The translations under genes and the position numbers were made by a program. Below are positions 45,869-54,133 of a stretch of 64,000 nucleotides of DNA, one piece after another. The stretch's first letter is position 1, and each line of letters opens with the position of its first letter. The stretch is from NCBI RefSeq assembly GCF_009469605.1, contig NZ_SSXU01000002.1, positions 1 through 64,000 of the forward strand, in the 5' to 3' direction. This DNA is from Zoogloea sp. 1C4. GTDB taxonomy: Bacteria; Pseudomonadota; Gammaproteobacteria; Burkholderiales; Rhodocyclaceae. A model generated the notes under the pieces. That model saw only the letters and a list, made by a program, of their open reading frames with translations, had not been told where the DNA came from and did not search any database.

Positions 45869-45884
45869 TGGAACAGGACTTGCA
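45869..45884 (+). promoter_or_regulatory. predicted sigma54 promoter of flgG operon
   Basis: TGGAACAGGACTTGCA: the invariant GG and GC are correctly spaced and the -12 TTGCA is perfect. It lies about 80 bp before flgG and 125 bp after the flgF terminator. Confidence 0.82.
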
Positions 45885-45964
45885 AAGGATAGGATGACCC
45901 TGCCGCATTGAAGCGGCCAACCCTGTCGCCCCCGCCGGCGACGCCCGAAGTACAGGAGCCCACG

Positions 45965-46747
45965 ATGATCCGCGCCCTCTGGATTGCCCGAACCGGTCTC
46001 GACGCCCAGCAGACGCAGCTCGACGTCATCTCCAACAACCTGGCCAACGTGGCCACCAACGGCTTCAAGCGCTCCCGGGCGGTGTTCGAGGATCTGCTCT
46101 ACCAGAACCTGCGCCAGCCGGGCGCCCAGTCCACCCAGCAGACGACGATCCCCTCCGGCCTGCAGATCGGTACCGGCGCGCGCCCCATCGCCACCGAGCG
46201 CATCCACACCCAGGGCAACCTCACCCAGACCGGCAACGCCCTCGACGTGGCGGTGCAGGGCGACGGTTTCTTCCAGATCCTGCTGCCCGACGGCACCACC
46301 GCCTACACCCGCGACGGCGCCTTCCAGAAGGACGCCAACGGCCAGATCGTCACCTCCAGCGGCTACCCGCTGCAGCCGGCGATCACCATCCCCGCCAACG
46401 CCCTGTCGGTCACCATCGGCAAGGACGGCGTGGTGTCGGTGACGCTGCCCAACCAGGCCGCGCCGTCGCAGATCGGCAACATCCAGCTGGCGGGCTTTGT
46501 TAACCCCGGCGGCCTGCAGAGCATGGGCGAGAACCTCTATCTCGAAACCGCCGCCAGCGGCACGCCCAATCCCAACACCCCGGGCACCAACGGCGTCGGC
46601 GTGCTCAACCAGACCTACGTGGAAACCTCCAACGTCAACGTGGCCGAAGAGCTGGTGCTGATGATCCAGACCCAGCGCGCCTACGAGATCAACTCGAAGG
46701 CCGTGTCCACGTCCGACGCCATGCTCGGCAAGCTCACCTCGCTGTAA
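45965..46747 (+). CDS. flgG: flagellar distal rod protein FlgG
   Basis: A 260-residue distal rod protein ([81 protein letters not shown]). CAGGAG 6 nt before ATG 45965 sets the start, excluding an in-frame codon at 45908. First gene of the flgGHIJ unit. Confidence 0.97.
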   Translation: MIRALWIARTGLDAQQTQLDVISNNLANVATNGFKRSRAVFEDLLYQNLRQPGAQSTQQTTIPSGLQIGTGARPIATERIHTQGNLTQTGNALDVAVQGDGFFQILLPDGTTAYTRDGAFQKDANGQIVTSSGYPLQPAITIPANALSVTIGKDGVVSVTLPNQAAPSQIGNIQLAGFVNPGGLQSMGENLYLETAASGTPNPNTPGTNGVGVLNQTYVETSNVNVAEELVLMIQTQRAYEINSKAVSTSDAMLGKLTSL

Positions 46748-46766
46748 TCGCGGCGCGCGGAGAACG

Positions 46767-47450
46767 ATGATGATGAAGACCGTCCGGCAACTTGTTCCGG
46801 TGCTGGCCGCGGCCGCCCTGGCCGGTTGTGCCGCCCTCCAGGCCACGCCCCCGACCGCCGTGCATCAGCCCATGAGCGTGCGCCCCGAGCCGCGCACGGC
46901 CCTGGCGTCCCAGCCCGGCGCGATCTTCCAGCCCAACTTCTCGCGGCCGCTGTTCGAGGACCGCCGCGCCCGCTTCATCGGCGACGTGATCACCGTCAAT
47001 CTGGTCGAATCCACCGCCGCCAGCAAGAAATCCTCCACCGCCGCCGAGCGCAGCGCCAGCCTGTCGGCGTCGATCTCGGCGATGGACAAGCTGCCGCTCA
47101 AGGGCCTCGCCGGCCTCGACGCCACCGCCTCCGACGCCACCAAGTTTGGCGGCAAGGGCGACGCCGCCGCCAACAACACCTTCACCGGCACCATCACCAC
47201 CACGGTGATCGAGGTGCTGCCCAACGGCAACCTGCTCGTCTCCGGCGAGAAGCAGATCGCCGTCAATCAGGGCAACGAGTTCATCCGCTTCTCCGGGGTC
47301 GTCAATCCGGTCTATGTGACCGGCGCCAACACCGTGCAATCCACCCAGGTGGCCGACGCCCGCGTCGAATATCGCGCCAACGGCTATCTGGACGAAGTCC
47401 AGACCATGGGCTGGATGCAGCGCTTCTTCCTCACCGCCATGCCGTTCTGA
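46767..47450 (+). CDS. flgH: flagellar L-ring lipoprotein FlgH
   Basis: A 227-residue outer-membrane lipoprotein. Signal peptide with lipobox LAGC (cysteine about residue 21), then the L-ring core (GSxF-like [49 protein letters not shown]). Three consecutive ATG codons make the exact start uncertain by two residues. Forms the outer-membrane bushing around the rod. Confidence 0.96.
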   Translation: MMMKTVRQLVPVLAAAALAGCAALQATPPTAVHQPMSVRPEPRTALASQPGAIFQPNFSRPLFEDRRARFIGDVITVNLVESTAASKKSSTAAERSASLSASISAMDKLPLKGLAGLDATASDATKFGGKGDAAANNTFTGTITTTVIEVLPNGNLLVSGEKQIAVNQGNEFIRFSGVVNPVYVTGANTVQSTQVADARVEYRANGYLDEVQTMGWMQRFFLTAMPF

Positions 47451-47461
47451 GGACTGCCGTC

Positions 47462-48610
47462 ATGCCTCGCCGTACCCACCGCCGAATCCTCACCGTCACC
47501 CGCCCGCTGTCCCGCTGCGTGCTCGGGCTGCTCACCGCCGTGTGCCTGCTGGGCAGCCCGTCGGTCGAGGCCGAGCGCCTGAAGGATCTCGCCTCCATCG
47601 GCGGGGTGCGCCAGAACCAGCTGATCGGCTACGGCCTGGTGGTTGGCCTCGATGGCTCCGGCGACCAGACCACCCAGACCCCCTTCACCGTGCAGAGCAT
47701 CATCAACATGCTCGGCAACCTGGGCGTCACCCTGCCGCCGGGCCAGTCGCTGCAGCTCAAGAATGTGGCCGCGGTGATGGTCACCGCCAGCCTGCCGCCC
47801 TACGCGCGGCCAGGCCAGCAGATCGACGTCACCGTGTCGTCCATGGGCAACGCCCGCTCGCTGAAGGGCGGCACCCTGCTGATGACGCCCCTGAAGGGCG
47901 CCGACGGCCAGGTGTACGCCATGGCCCAGGGCAGCCTCGCGGTGAGCGGTGCCGGCGGCGCCGCGCCGTCGGGCGGCAAGGTCACCGTCAATCACCTTTC
48001 CGCCGGGCGCATCCCCAGCGGCGCCACCGTCGAGCGCGCCGTCGCCAGCCCGGTGGGGCAGGGCGATTCGGTCTTCGTCGAGCTCAACAACACCGATTTC
48101 GGCACCGCCCAGAAGGTGGTCGACGCGATCAACGCCGTCGCCCCCGGCAGCGCCCAGGCCGTCGACGGCCGGCAGATCCAGGTGCGCGCGCCGGAAGATC
48201 CCAACCAGCGGGTGGCCTTCCTGGGCAAGCTCGAGAACCTCGACGTGACCCCCGCCATCCAGGCCGCCAAGGTCATCATCAACTCCCGCACCGGCTCGGT
48301 GGTGATGAACCAGAAGGTCGCCCTGCAGAACTGCGCCGTCTCCCACGGCAGCCTCACCGTCACCATCACCAACGAGCAGCAGGTCAGCCAGCCCGGCGCC
48401 TTCTCCGGCGGGCAGACAGCGGTCACGAACAAGGGCGGCGTGGATATCAAGCAGGAAGGCGGCAACATCTTCAACATCAAGGGCGGCACCAACCTCGCCG
48501 ACGTGGTCAAGGCCCTCAACGCGGTGGGCGCCAACCCCCTCGAACTCATCGCCATCCTCCAGGCCATGAAGGCCAGCGGCGCCCTGCGCGCCGAGCTTGA
48601 GGTGATCTGA
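47462..48610 (+). CDS. flgI: flagellar P-ring protein FlgI
   Basis: A 382-residue periplasmic ring protein with signal peptide ([20 protein letters not shown]) and the start of mature FlgI ([26 protein letters not shown]). ATG 47462 has GAGGA 8 nt upstream. The reading frame stays open backwards through flgH, but that is a GC-rich shadow. Assembly depends on FlgA. Confidence 0.97.
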   Translation: MPRRTHRRILTVTRPLSRCVLGLLTAVCLLGSPSVEAERLKDLASIGGVRQNQLIGYGLVVGLDGSGDQTTQTPFTVQSIINMLGNLGVTLPPGQSLQLKNVAAVMVTASLPPYARPGQQIDVTVSSMGNARSLKGGTLLMTPLKGADGQVYAMAQGSLAVSGAGGAAPSGGKVTVNHLSAGRIPSGATVERAVASPVGQGDSVFVELNNTDFGTAQKVVDAINAVAPGSAQAVDGRQIQVRAPEDPNQRVAFLGKLENLDVTPAIQAAKVIINSRTGSVVMNQKVALQNCAVSHGSLTVTITNEQQVSQPGAFSGGQTAVTNKGGVDIKQEGGNIFNIKGGTNLADVVKALNAVGANPLELIAILQAMKASGALRAELEVI

Positions 48611-48611
48611 C

Positions 48612-49583
48612 GTGGCCGCCTCCGATTTCAGCCAGATCAACGCCCTCGACCCGAACACCCTCGGCGGCCTGCGCCGGCTGTCGAAGGAGAGTTCGCCCGA
48701 GGCGACCAAGGAAGCCGCCCGCCAGTTCGAGGCGCTTTTCGTCCAGCAGATGCTCAAGTCGATGCGCGACGCGACGCCCAAGGGCAGCATGTTCGACAGC
48801 GACGAGACGCGCATGTACCAGTCGCTGCTCGACCAGCAGATGTCGATGCAGCTCTCCACCCGCGCCGGCGGCATCGGCCTTGCGAAGGTGATCGAGCGCC
48901 AGCTCAATGCCGGCAAGGGCGAGGTGAAGCTGCCCGACGGCCCGGTGCCGCTGGATGCGGCGATCCGTCGTGGCTTCGACGGCGCCGTGTCGCCGTCCGC
49001 CACCGGCACGGCAAGCCAGGCGGCAAAAACTGCCGGAGCGGCAGCTTCGTCTGCGGCAACTGCCGTCCCGATGATCCCCAGCATGCCGGCCGGTGCCGGC
49101 CCGCGGGCCTTCGTCGAGAAGGTGTGGCCCCAGGCCGTCGAGGCCAGCCGCGCTACCGGCATCCCGGCCCGCTTCCTGGTGGCCCAGGCCGCGCTGGAAA
49201 CCGGCTGGGGCAAGTTCGAACTGAAGAACGCCGACGGCACGCCCAGCCACAACCTCTTCAACATCAAGGCCGGCCGCAGCTGGTCCGGCGACACGGTGAG
49301 CACCGCCACTACCGAATACGTGAATGGCGCCGCGACCCGCGAGAACGCCCGCTTCCGGGCCTATGGCAGCTATGCGGATTCCTTCCGCGACTACGCCAAC
49401 CTGATCCGCAACAACCCGCGCTACGCCGCGGTGGTGGGCCAGAGCGACGCCACCGCCTTCGCCCGCGGCCTGCAGGCTGCCGGCTACGCCACCGATCCGC
49501 ACTACGCCGACAAGCTGGCCCGGATCATCAACGGCAACACCCTGCGCGTGGCCCTCTCGAGCAGCGCCAGCCCGTCGGCCTGA
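48612..49583 (+). CDS. flgJ: rod cap and peptidoglycan hydrolase FlgJ
   Basis: A 323-residue two-domain FlgJ with GTG start one base after flgI. N-terminal rod-capping domain (FEALFVQQMLKSMRDATP, YQSLLDQQMSMQL) and C-terminal glucosaminidase-type domain (FLVAQAALETGWGKFE, NLFNIKAG, YADSFRDYANLI) with catalytic glutamate in ALETGWG. It opens the peptidoglycan for the rod. The alanine/threonine-rich linker (about 130-157) is encoded by DNA carrying two CGGCA-TGCCG palindromes. Confidence 0.96.
   Translation: MAASDFSQINALDPNTLGGLRRLSKESSPEATKEAARQFEALFVQQMLKSMRDATPKGSMFDSDETRMYQSLLDQQMSMQLSTRAGGIGLAKVIERQLNAGKGEVKLPDGPVPLDAAIRRGFDGAVSPSATGTASQAAKTAGAAASSAATAVPMIPSMPAGAGPRAFVEKVWPQAVEASRATGIPARFLVAQAALETGWGKFELKNADGTPSHNLFNIKAGRSWSGDTVSTATTEYVNGAATRENARFRAYGSYADSFRDYANLIRNNPRYAAVVGQSDATAFARGLQAAGYATDPHYADKLARIINGNTLRVALSSSASPSA
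49021..49065 (+). promoter_or_regulatory. two CGGCA-TGCCG palindromes inside flgJ
   Basis: CGGCA-AAAAC-TGCCG (49021-49035) and CGGCA-AC-TGCCG (49054-49065) lie in the FlgJ linker codons, about 550 bp before the flgK sigma54 promoter. They resemble the sites upstream of flgB and in the flhDC leader. The distance is long for an activator, so function is speculative. Confidence 0.3.
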
Positions 49584-49594
49584 CCGCGCCCGCG

Positions 49595-49620
49595 CTGCCG
49601 GTTTCAAAACTGGCAGAGTT
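49595..49620 (+). terminator. hairpin after flgJ overlapping the flgK promoter
   Basis: CTGCC (49595-49599) with flanking GTTT pairs with AAAAC and GGCAG (49612-49616), and a T-rich run follows. The right arm and T-run are the same bases as the sigma54 -24/-12 elements of flgK. Confidence 0.55.
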
Positions 49621-49626
49621 TTTGCA
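49611..49626 (+). promoter_or_regulatory. predicted sigma54 promoter of flgKL
   Basis: TGGCAGAGTTTTTGCA: -24 GG and -12 GC correctly spaced, TTTTTGCA typical of strong sigma54 sites. It lies 40 bp before the flgK start. Confidence 0.85.
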
Positions 49627-49665
49627 TAGGTAGGAGCAGACACCACCGACGCAAGGACGCGGATC

Positions 49666-51996
49666 ATGGGCAGCAGCATCTTCAGCATTGGCCTCACCGG
49701 ACTCAACGCCGCCCAGGCGGGCCTGGTCACGACCAGTCACAACATCTCCAACGCCGGCACCTCCGGCTACAGCCGCCAGAACACCGTCCAGAGCACCAAC
49801 CCGGCGATGTTCACCGGCGCCGGCTTCTTCGGCGAAGGGACCAAGGTCGATACGGTCAAGCGCGCCTACAGCGCCTTCCTGACCAACCAGGTGCTGTCCG
49901 CCGACACCAAGTTCAGCGAGTACGACACCTACAACACCGAGATCAGCCAGATCGACAACATGCTGGCCGATGCCACCGTGGGCCTCACCCCGGCGATCCA
50001 GTCGTTCTTCAGTGGCGTGCAGGAAGTGGCCGCCAACCCGGCCAGCGTGCCGGCCCGCCAGTCGATGATCTCCACGTCCCAGAGCCTCGTGGCGCGCTTC
50101 CACAACCTTTCCGAGCGCCTCGACGACGTGCGCTCCGGTGTGGAAAGCCAGATCGACGAGACCGTCGGCGCCATCAGCAGCTACGCCAAGGACATCGCCG
50201 AGATAAACAACAAGATCATCATCGCCCAGCAGGCCGGCTCCAACCAGCCCGCCAACGATCTGCTCGACACCCGCGACCTGCTCATCAGCGAGCTCAACAA
50301 ACTGGTCCGCGTGTCCACCAACGTCGCCGACGATGGCTCCATGTCGGTGTTCATCGGCACCGGCCAGCCGCTGGTGATCGGCACCAACGCCACCAACCTC
50401 GACGCCCGGCCCTCGCTGTCCGATCCGACCCGGCTCGACGTGAATATCATCGCGTCCAATGGCAGCGCCATCCCCATCCCCGAGAGCCTGCTCGGCGGCG
50501 GCAAGCTCGGCGGCCTGCTGTCGATGCGCACCTCGTCCCTCGACGCGGCCCAGAACCAGCTCGGCCTGATCGCCGTGGGCATGGCCACCGCCTTCAACGC
50601 CCAGCACGCCCTCGGCCAGGATCTCAACGGCAACCTCGGCACCGACTTCTTCACCCAGCCGGACATCTACGTCACCCGCAACGCGCTGGCCTCCACCGCC
50701 TTCAGCAAGGACGACGTGCACTACGACGACATCTCCAAGCTCACCGGCGACGACTACCGCATCACCTTCACCGACACCGTCGGCAACTACAAGCTGACCC
50801 GCGTCTCCGACGGCGCCACGATCCCCACCGACACCGGCGTCGGCCTCAGGATCGACAAGCCGACCTCGTCCAACGTGGGCGACAGCTTCCTGATCCAGCC
50901 GACCCGCTACGTGGCCGGCACCTTCGGCGTCGCGATCACCGACACCCGGATGATCGCCGCCGCCGCCCCGATCAGCAGCAGCGCCGGCTCCCAAGGCCTG
51001 CTCAGCACCATCGGCAGCAGCGCGACCGCCTCCATCAGCGCGCCCGCCGTGCTCAGCTCGGACAAGTTCGCCAGCCTCGCGGCCGCCAACACCGTGTTCA
51101 GCTTCAGCGCCAGCCCCGACACCCTGTCGATCTCCGGCCTGCCGAGCGGGATGAAGGTCAGCTACACCGACGCCAGCGGCACCGTCGTCGGCCCCAGCGC
51201 CCTGTCCAGCATCCCCTACACCCCCGGGATGACCGTTGGCCTGTGGCACGCCACCGGCGCCACCACCAACCAGCAGGACGTCTCGTTCTCCTTCACCGGC
51301 ACCCCGGCGGCGGGCGACAGCTTCCTCCTGCGGGGCGGCACGCCCAACAAGGGCACCGCCGCCATCAGCGCCCCGGTGGTGTCCGACACCACCAACCTCA
51401 CCGCCCTCAAGGCCGGCTATACCACCCTCAGCTACAACAGCAGCGGCATGCTCACGGTGAGCAACCTGCCCCCCGGCATGGCCGTCGCCTACACCCCGCT
51501 CAATGGCACCCAGACCGTCGGCTCGCCGGTGCCCTACAGCAGCGGGATGAGCATCGCCTTCGGCCACATGAGCGGCACCGATTTCGTGTCCGAGGTGTCC
51601 TTCACCGTCTCCGGCGCCCCGTCCGTGAATGACCGCTTCAACATCGGCGCCAACACCGCCGGCGTCTCCGACAGCCGCAACGCCGTGCTGCTGGGCAACC
51701 TGCAGACCACCAAGACCCTGCTGTCCGCCTCCGGCCAGCCCTCGGCCACCTTCCAGTCGGTGTATTCCCAGCTGGTGAGTGCCGTGGGCAACAAGGCGCG
51801 GGAGCTCGGCGTCAATCGCGACGCCCAGGAAAGTCTGGTCCAGCAGGCCTCGAGTGCGCAGCAATCCCTTGTTGGGGTAAATCTCGATGAAGAAGCGGCC
51901 AATCTGATCCGTTATCAGCAGGCATACCAGGCCGCGAGCAAGGTGATGAGCGTTGCCTCCAAGCTCTTCGACCAAGTGCTGGCCCTCGGCCAATAA
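49666..51996 (+). CDS. flgK: hook-filament junction protein FlgK, enlarged
   Basis: A 776-residue HAP1, against 547 in E. coli. Canonical ends: SIFSIGLTGLNAAQAGLVTTSHNISNAGTSGYSRQN-type start and the VNLDEEAANLIRYQQAYQAASKVM end. The central extra part holds two tandem copies of a roughly 100-residue domain (about 455-560 and 566-655), each beginning ISAPxV and closing with VSFxxxGxPxxxDxFxxxG. Exported with the help of FlgN. Confidence 0.96.
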   Translation: MGSSIFSIGLTGLNAAQAGLVTTSHNISNAGTSGYSRQNTVQSTNPAMFTGAGFFGEGTKVDTVKRAYSAFLTNQVLSADTKFSEYDTYNTEISQIDNMLADATVGLTPAIQSFFSGVQEVAANPASVPARQSMISTSQSLVARFHNLSERLDDVRSGVESQIDETVGAISSYAKDIAEINNKIIIAQQAGSNQPANDLLDTRDLLISELNKLVRVSTNVADDGSMSVFIGTGQPLVIGTNATNLDARPSLSDPTRLDVNIIASNGSAIPIPESLLGGGKLGGLLSMRTSSLDAAQNQLGLIAVGMATAFNAQHALGQDLNGNLGTDFFTQPDIYVTRNALASTAFSKDDVHYDDISKLTGDDYRITFTDTVGNYKLTRVSDGATIPTDTGVGLRIDKPTSSNVGDSFLIQPTRYVAGTFGVAITDTRMIAAAAPISSSAGSQGLLSTIGSSATASISAPAVLSSDKFASLAAANTVFSFSASPDTLSISGLPSGMKVSYTDASGTVVGPSALSSIPYTPGMTVGLWHATGATTNQQDVSFSFTGTPAAGDSFLLRGGTPNKGTAAISAPVVSDTTNLTALKAGYTTLSYNSSGMLTVSNLPPGMAVAYTPLNGTQTVGSPVPYSSGMSIAFGHMSGTDFVSEVSFTVSGAPSVNDRFNIGANTAGVSDSRNAVLLGNLQTTKTLLSASGQPSATFQSVYSQLVSAVGNKARELGVNRDAQESLVQQASSAQQSLVGVNLDEEAANLIRYQQAYQAASKVMSVASKLFDQVLALGQ

Positions 51997-52013
51997 CCTG
52001 AAGGAACATCATC

Positions 52014-53192
52014 ATGCGAGTCACCACGGGCATGATCTACGACACGGGCGTCGCGCAGATGCAACGGCAGAGCGCCCAGCTCCTCGACACCCAGCAGCAG
52101 GTCTCCACCGGCCGGCGCATCCTGCGTCCGTCGGACGACCCGGTCGCCTCGGCGCGGGCGCTGGAAGTCTCCCAGTCGAAGAGCGTCAACGCCCTCTACA
52201 CCAGCAACCAGGGTTATGCGGGCGACGCCCTCAAGCTGGTGGACAGCAAGCTGATGGCCGCCACCGACATCGTCACCTACGTGCGCACCCGCGCGGTCGA
52301 GGCGGGCAACGGCACCTACTCCGCCAGGGAGCACGCCGCCATCGGCGAAGACGTGGCCCAGCAGTTCGATGCCTTGCTCGGGGTTGCCAACAGCCAGGAT
52401 TCGGCCGGCGACTACGTGTTCGGCGGCTATCGCAGCAACAGCCTGCCGTTCTCCGGCTCGCTCGCGGCCGGCGTCCAGTACCAGGGCGACCAGGGCGCGC
52501 GCACGCTGCAGATCTCCGCCTCGCGGGAGCTCCCGATCACCACCTCCGGTGACGACATCTTCAACGCCATCCACGCCTCGCCGGGCTCGGGCTTTGCGCT
52601 GTCGAGCGCCGCCAACACCGGCTCGGCGCTGGTGTCGGGCCTGTCGCTGGCGGGCAGCTACAACGGCCACGCCTACGCGGTGAACGTCGCTTCCGGCCCG
52701 GCCTATTCGGTGGTCGATGCCACCACCGGCGCCACCGTGCCCGTCACCTCCTCGACGAGCGGCACCAGCACCACCCTCAGCTTCGGCGGCGTCACCCTCA
52801 GCCTCGACGGCGCGCCCGCGTCGGGCGACAGCTTCAACGTCTCCACCGTGGCCAGCGCCTTCGACGTGCTGGGCAACTTCGTCACCTCGCTCAAGTCGGG
52901 CAACGCGTCGGCCATCGCCTTCGGCAACAGGCAGGCCATCGCCAGCATGGATGCCACCCAGGACAACATCTCGCGGGTCCAGTCCGGCGTCGGCTCGCGG
53001 ATGGTCGAAGTGGAAACCCAGCAGAACATCGGCAGCGACCTCGACCTCCAGTACAACCAGGCCCTGTCCCGGCTCGAGGACGTGGATTACGCCGAGGCGG
53101 TGAGCAACCTCACCCAGCAGAAGACCTTCCTCGAAGCCGCTCAGCAGAGCTTCCTGAAGGTCAGCAACCTGTCGCTGTTCAACTATCTGTAG
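52014..53192 (+). CDS. flgL: hook-filament junction protein FlgL
   Basis: A 392-residue HAP3 (MRVTTGMIYDTGVAQMQRQSAQLLDTQQQVSTGRRILRPSDDPVAS-type start; LEDVDYAEAVSNLTQQKTFLEAAQQSFLKVSNLSLFNYL-type end). A middle segment with GAPASGDSFNVS resembles the repeated FlgK domain. It starts 17 bp after flgK, presumably one operon. Confidence 0.96.
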   Translation: MRVTTGMIYDTGVAQMQRQSAQLLDTQQQVSTGRRILRPSDDPVASARALEVSQSKSVNALYTSNQGYAGDALKLVDSKLMAATDIVTYVRTRAVEAGNGTYSAREHAAIGEDVAQQFDALLGVANSQDSAGDYVFGGYRSNSLPFSGSLAAGVQYQGDQGARTLQISASRELPITTSGDDIFNAIHASPGSGFALSSAANTGSALVSGLSLAGSYNGHAYAVNVASGPAYSVVDATTGATVPVTSSTSGTSTTLSFGGVTLSLDGAPASGDSFNVSTVASAFDVLGNFVTSLKSGNASAIAFGNRQAIASMDATQDNISRVQSGVGSRMVEVETQQNIGSDLDLQYNQALSRLEDVDYAEAVSNLTQQKTFLEAAQQSFLKVSNLSLFNYL

Positions 53193-53200
53193 TTGATGTG

Positions 53201-53665
53201 ATGACGCGCCGCACGCCCGTTATCGCCCTGGCCCTCGCCGCGCTCCTGGCCGGTTGCGAGAACATGCCGGCCAAGGAGTGGGGCCTCGTCCCTGCGGCCG
53301 CGCTGCTGGTGCAGGATGCCGGCTTCCTGAAGGCACCCTTCGGTGCCGCGGCGGCCGCCGTGTACATCGTCAGCGACCCCTTCGCGCCCAACTGGACGAT
53401 CGAGGAATCCCGCCAGTCCGACGACCACTACATCATGGCCCTGCGCCACAAGGCGATGCACAGCGGCGGCGGCGGCGAGGCGCGTCAGGTGTTCGCCCGC
53501 CGGGCGGCGCAGCTGGCGGGCCAGCCGGGCTTTGGCGCCTACGAGGTGGTGCGGTGGCAGATGGGCATCGAGAGCGGCCGGCCCTTCGCCCAGCGCGTGG
53601 CCTACGGCGAGGTGCGGCTGGTGCGGCTGGTGCCGCCCCGGGACGTGGCCAATTCGGCGCCCTGA
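53201..53665 (+). CDS. uncharacterised lipoprotein downstream of flgL
   Basis: A 154-residue protein with a lipoprotein signal (MTRRTPVIALALAALLAGC). The mature part has a short hydrophobic patch (APFGAAAAAVYIVSDPFAP) and a region ALRHKAMHSGGGGEARQVFARRAAQL; no family was recognised. It begins 8 bp after flgL, suggesting read-through transcription. A GTG at 53198 is an equivalent start. A surface or motility accessory role is possible from context only. Confidence 0.65.
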   Translation: MTRRTPVIALALAALLAGCENMPAKEWGLVPAAALLVQDAGFLKAPFGAAAAAVYIVSDPFAPNWTIEESRQSDDHYIMALRHKAMHSGGGGEARQVFARRAAQLAGQPGFGAYEVVRWQMGIESGRPFAQRVAYGEVRLVRLVPPRDVANSAP

Positions 53666-53815
53666 GCCGGGCGCGCATCTGTACCTATCGTTTTTTCAGT
53701 TTGATTCATCTGTGCCGGTTTCGCGCTGCCGCCTGCAAGCGTCTCTGAACCTTGCGACGCCGGTAGGACTTCCGTAAGGTGCGCCCATCGCAGGCACAAC
53801 CAATCGAAAGCGCAC

Positions 53816-54121
53816 ATGGACCGCATGACCGAACGCCGCCGGGATCGCCGCATCCCCCTCGGCTGCAAGGTGGGCATCAAGCTCCCCCATTCCACGCAGG
53901 CCGTTGTCGGCACCTGCGTCGACCTCAGCGTCGGCGGCCTGACCATCCGGTCCACCCACGTGCCCCAGATGGATGAAGTCTTCGAGATCGCCGTGCTGCC
54001 GCCCGACATGGGTGGCCCGTTCCAGCCGCTGCACGCGCGGGTGCGCGTGCGTCGCTGCCACGGTCTGGAACAGGCCGGGCTCTACGAGATGGGCGTCGAG
54101 ATCGTCGACATCATCAAGTAG
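53816..54121 (+). CDS. PilZ-domain c-di-GMP-binding protein
   Basis: A 101-residue single PilZ domain. The two ligand-binding elements are present: an arginine cluster ERRRDRRIPL near the N-terminus and DLSVGGL (D/NxSxxG type) about 30 residues later. It should bind c-di-GMP and adjust motility or surface behaviour. It stands alone at the end of the flagellar cluster, 150 bp after the lipoprotein gene; that gap holds only a weak TTGCGA/TAAGGT promoter-like pair. ATG 53825 is an alternative start. Confidence 0.85.
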   Translation: MDRMTERRRDRRIPLGCKVGIKLPHSTQAVVGTCVDLSVGGLTIRSTHVPQMDEVFEIAVLPPDMGGPFQPLHARVRVRRCHGLEQAGLYEMGVEIVDIIK

Positions 54122-54133
54122 CGCCCGGTCGGG

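Noticed and set aside
46826-48610. A 594-residue frame covering flgH antiphase sequence plus flgI
   Set aside because: Only the part from 47462 matches FlgI, with a signal peptide and ribosome site; the upstream part is an out-of-frame reading of flgH kept open by high GC.
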